Source: CAYLZO01 sp964387775 (GTDB lineage: Bacteria; Chloroflexota; Anaerolineae; JAAYZQ01). From it: a DNA stretch of 5,618 nucleotides. The notes below the pieces were generated by a model, which searched no databases, was not told the origin of the DNA, and saw only the letters and a list, made by a program, of their open reading frames with translations. Position 1 is the stretch's first letter; every line of letters starts with the position of its first letter. Shown piece by piece: positions 4,684 to 5,618 of the stretch. The stretch is from NCBI GenBank assembly GCA_964387775.1, contig CAYLZO010000292.1:1-5618 (forward strand). The letters run 5' to 3'. A program made the translations under genes and the position numbers.

Positions 4684-5358
4684 CTACAGGCTGACCAACC
4701 CCCGCTTGAGGGCATAGATGGCGGCTTGGGTCCGGTCGTTGGCCTGGAGCTTGCCGATGACGGCGCTGACATAGTTTTTCACCGTGCCCACTGACAGAAA
4801 CAACTCGTCGGCGATCTCTTGGTTGCTACAGCCCTGGGCCAGCAGGCGCAGCACGTCCATCTCGCGGTCGCTCAGCTCCTCCAGCAGCGGCTCGTCCAGG
4901 CCGGGGGCGGAGGAAGGCTGGGCCAGGACACCCCCTTGCAGGCGCTTGAACTCGGCCAGGACCTTGCCCGCCACCTTGGGGTCCACGCGGACCTCGCCTT
5001 TTAGCACGCCGCGCACGGCATCGAGGATATCGGCCTGGTCGCTGTCCTTGAGCAGATAGCCCGAGGCCCCGGCCCGGATGGCGTCGAACACCCATTCGTC
5101 GTCGTCGTAGGTCGTCAGGGCGACGACCTTGACCTCCGGGTGGGCCTGGGTGATGCGCCGCGTGGCGTGGATGCCGTTGAGGCGCGGCATTTTCAGGTCC
5201 ATCAGCACCACGTCAGGCTGGAGCCGGGCGGTGAGGGTCAGGGCGTCCTCGCCGTCCACGGCGGCGCCCACCACCTCGACGTCGGGCTGGCTGTCGAGGA
5301 TGATCTGCAACCCCTGCCGCACGATGTCTTGGTCGTCCACAATCAATACTTGAATCAT
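4684..5358 (-). CDS. NarL/FixJ-family two-component response regulator
   Basis: This 224-residue protein has a receiver domain (about 1-118) followed by a LuxR-type DNA-binding domain (about 162-224). Receiver residues are complete: the acidic pair Asp8/Asp9, the phospho-acceptor Asp54 in 'VVLMDLKMP', Thr82/Thr83 in 'VVALTTYDDD' and Lys104 in 'SGYLLKDSD'. The output domain has 'LSDREMDVLRLLAQGCSNQE' and the recognition helix 'VGTVKNYVSAVIGKLQ'. Phosphorylation by the kinase encoded just upstream should switch its DNA binding. The ATG at 5358 is preferred over the adjacent GTG at 5361, because the protein then begins MIQVLIVDD as in the family; AAAGG lies about 8 bases upstream. Its stop is close to the trpS promoter, so it is the last gene of the two-component operon. 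Regulated genes cannot be told from the window. Confidence 0.95.
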   Translation of the reverse strand: MIQVLIVDDQDIVRQGLQIILDSQPDVEVVGAAVDGEDALTLTARLQPDVVLMDLKMPRLNGIHATRRITQAHPEVKVVALTTYDDDEWVFDAIRAGASGYLLKDSDQADILDAVRGVLKGEVRVDPKVAGKVLAEFKRLQGGVLAQPSSAPGLDEPLLEELSDREMDVLRLLAQGCSNQEIADELFLSVGTVKNYVSAVIGKLQANDRTQAAIYALKRGLVSL

Positions 5359-5373
5359 CACCCCCGCCTTTCG
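5359..5373. repeat. 15-bp direct repeat, left copy
   Basis: CACCCCCGCCTTTCG is identical to 5438-5452, 79 bases apart start to start. On the minus strand it carries the AAAGG ribosome binding site of the response regulator. It is best read as one half of a target-site duplication flanking the palindromic element. Confidence 0.8.
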
Positions 5374-5440
5374 GGCAGTGGTAACATGGCAAGTGAGAAT
5401 GGGGGGATGTCCCCCCCATTCTCACTTGTTGTGCAACCAC
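5374..5440. mobile_element. Palindromic element, copy B, inserted between kinase and regulator genes
   Basis: A perfect 17-bp inverted repeat, CAAGTGAGAATGGGGGG (5390-5406) against 5412-5428, has a 5-base loop, and outer arms GTGGT (5378-5382) / ACCAC (5436-5440) also match. The outer words GCAGTGG and GCAACCAC are shared with copy A at 4569-4634. It is flanked by a 15-bp perfect direct repeat (5359-5373 and 5438-5452; the right copy overlaps the element edge by 3 bases). It has no coding capacity of its own and supplies the last codons and the stop of the kinase gene, so it is probably a non-autonomous mobilised repeat. Confidence 0.75.
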
Positions 5441-5618
5441 CCCCGCCTTTCGTTCTGCTCGATGGTCAGGCGCACCACCGTACCCTGCTCCGGCCCGCTC
5501 TCGACCTGGAGCCGGCCCCCGACCAGTTCGGCCCGCTCGCGCATGCCGGACAGCCCAAAGTGCCCCTCGGCCGGCGAAGGCACGAGGTTGGCGTCAAAGC
5601 CCTGGCCGTCGTCGCGGA
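5422..5618 (-). CDS. Sensor histidine kinase, C-terminal end (partial, 5' end outside window)
   Basis: The last 64 complete codons are visible, ending at TGA 5422-5424; the first codons lie beyond the right edge. The fragment is the end of a GHKL-type ATPase domain: the G1 box R-D-D-G-Q-G-F (DxGxG), then 'GHFGLSGMRERAELVGGRLQ' and 'GPEQGTVVRLTI', the characteristic finish of NarL-partner (HisKA_3) kinases such as NreB or LiaS. It would autophosphorylate a histidine in the missing part and pass the phosphate to Asp54 of the next protein. The final five residues (WLHNK) and the stop codon are encoded by the inserted palindromic element. Without that insertion the gene would end at a TGA overlapping the regulator's ATG. 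Sensor domain and signal are not in the window. Confidence 0.92.
   Translation of the reverse strand, partial: RDDGQGFDANLVPSPAEGHFGLSGMRERAELVGGRLQVESGPEQGTVVRLTIEQNERRGWLHNK
5438..5452. repeat. 15-bp direct repeat, right copy
   Basis: Identical to 5359-5373. Here it lies inside the 3' end of the histidine kinase gene and encodes its E-R-R-G residues. Confidence 0.8.

Overview
The window is GC-rich bacterial DNA in which every supportable gene lies on the minus strand, so transcription runs from high to low coordinates. The gene content suggests a member of the Chloroflexota (Anaerolineae-like). The clues are fibronectin-III-like segments of the type 'TATEVNTMGFNVYRS' between membrane helices, an HPr-kinase-like plus PqqD-like gene pair, an ECF sigma/anti-sigma pair, and short palindromic interspersed repeats. 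This placement is inference from style, not a database result.

In transcription order: (1) The 3' end of a NarL-type sensor histidine kinase (5422-5618, cut by the window edge) and its LuxR-type response regulator (4684-5358). (2) trpS, tryptophanyl-tRNA synthetase (3561-4541), behind its own good sigma-70-type promoter, with a four-cysteine pattern like that of [4Fe-4S] TrpRS enzymes. (3) A repeat-filled gap (3403-3534). (4) A compact overlapping set: a small TM-FN3-TM membrane protein (2904-3377), an HPr-kinase/phosphorylase-like P-loop protein (2108-2914) and a PqqD-like peptide-binding protein (1837-2124). (5) After 192 bases holding a strong promoter, a 40-residue peptide gene (1522-1644) with a lasso/RiPP-like leader motif (Y-x2-P-x5-G). 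(6) An ECF sigma factor (671-1291, perhaps from 1327) followed 7 bases later by a membrane anti-sigma-like protein (<1-663) that runs off the left edge.

The most interesting part is 1522-3377. A short precursor-like peptide, a RiPP-recognition (PqqD-like) protein and an HPr-kinase-like modification enzyme sit together with a membrane FN3 protein, but no cyclase, leader peptidase or transporter is visible in the window. The membrane FN3 protein and the C-terminal half of the anti-sigma-like protein share the same TM-FN3-TM layout. This hints that the peptide locus and the ECF switch may belong to one envelope or signalling system (inference).

Non-coding structure is rich. Two copies of one small palindromic element occur, one in the trpS leader and one between the kinase and regulator genes. 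The second copy is bounded by a perfect 15-bp direct repeat and appears to have split an originally overlapping kinase-regulator stop/start junction. A separate element of about 132 bp with 15-bp perfect terminal inverted repeats lies between trpS and the FN3 gene. No gene-free stretch exceeds 300 bases, and no tRNA, rRNA, CRISPR array or transposase was seen.
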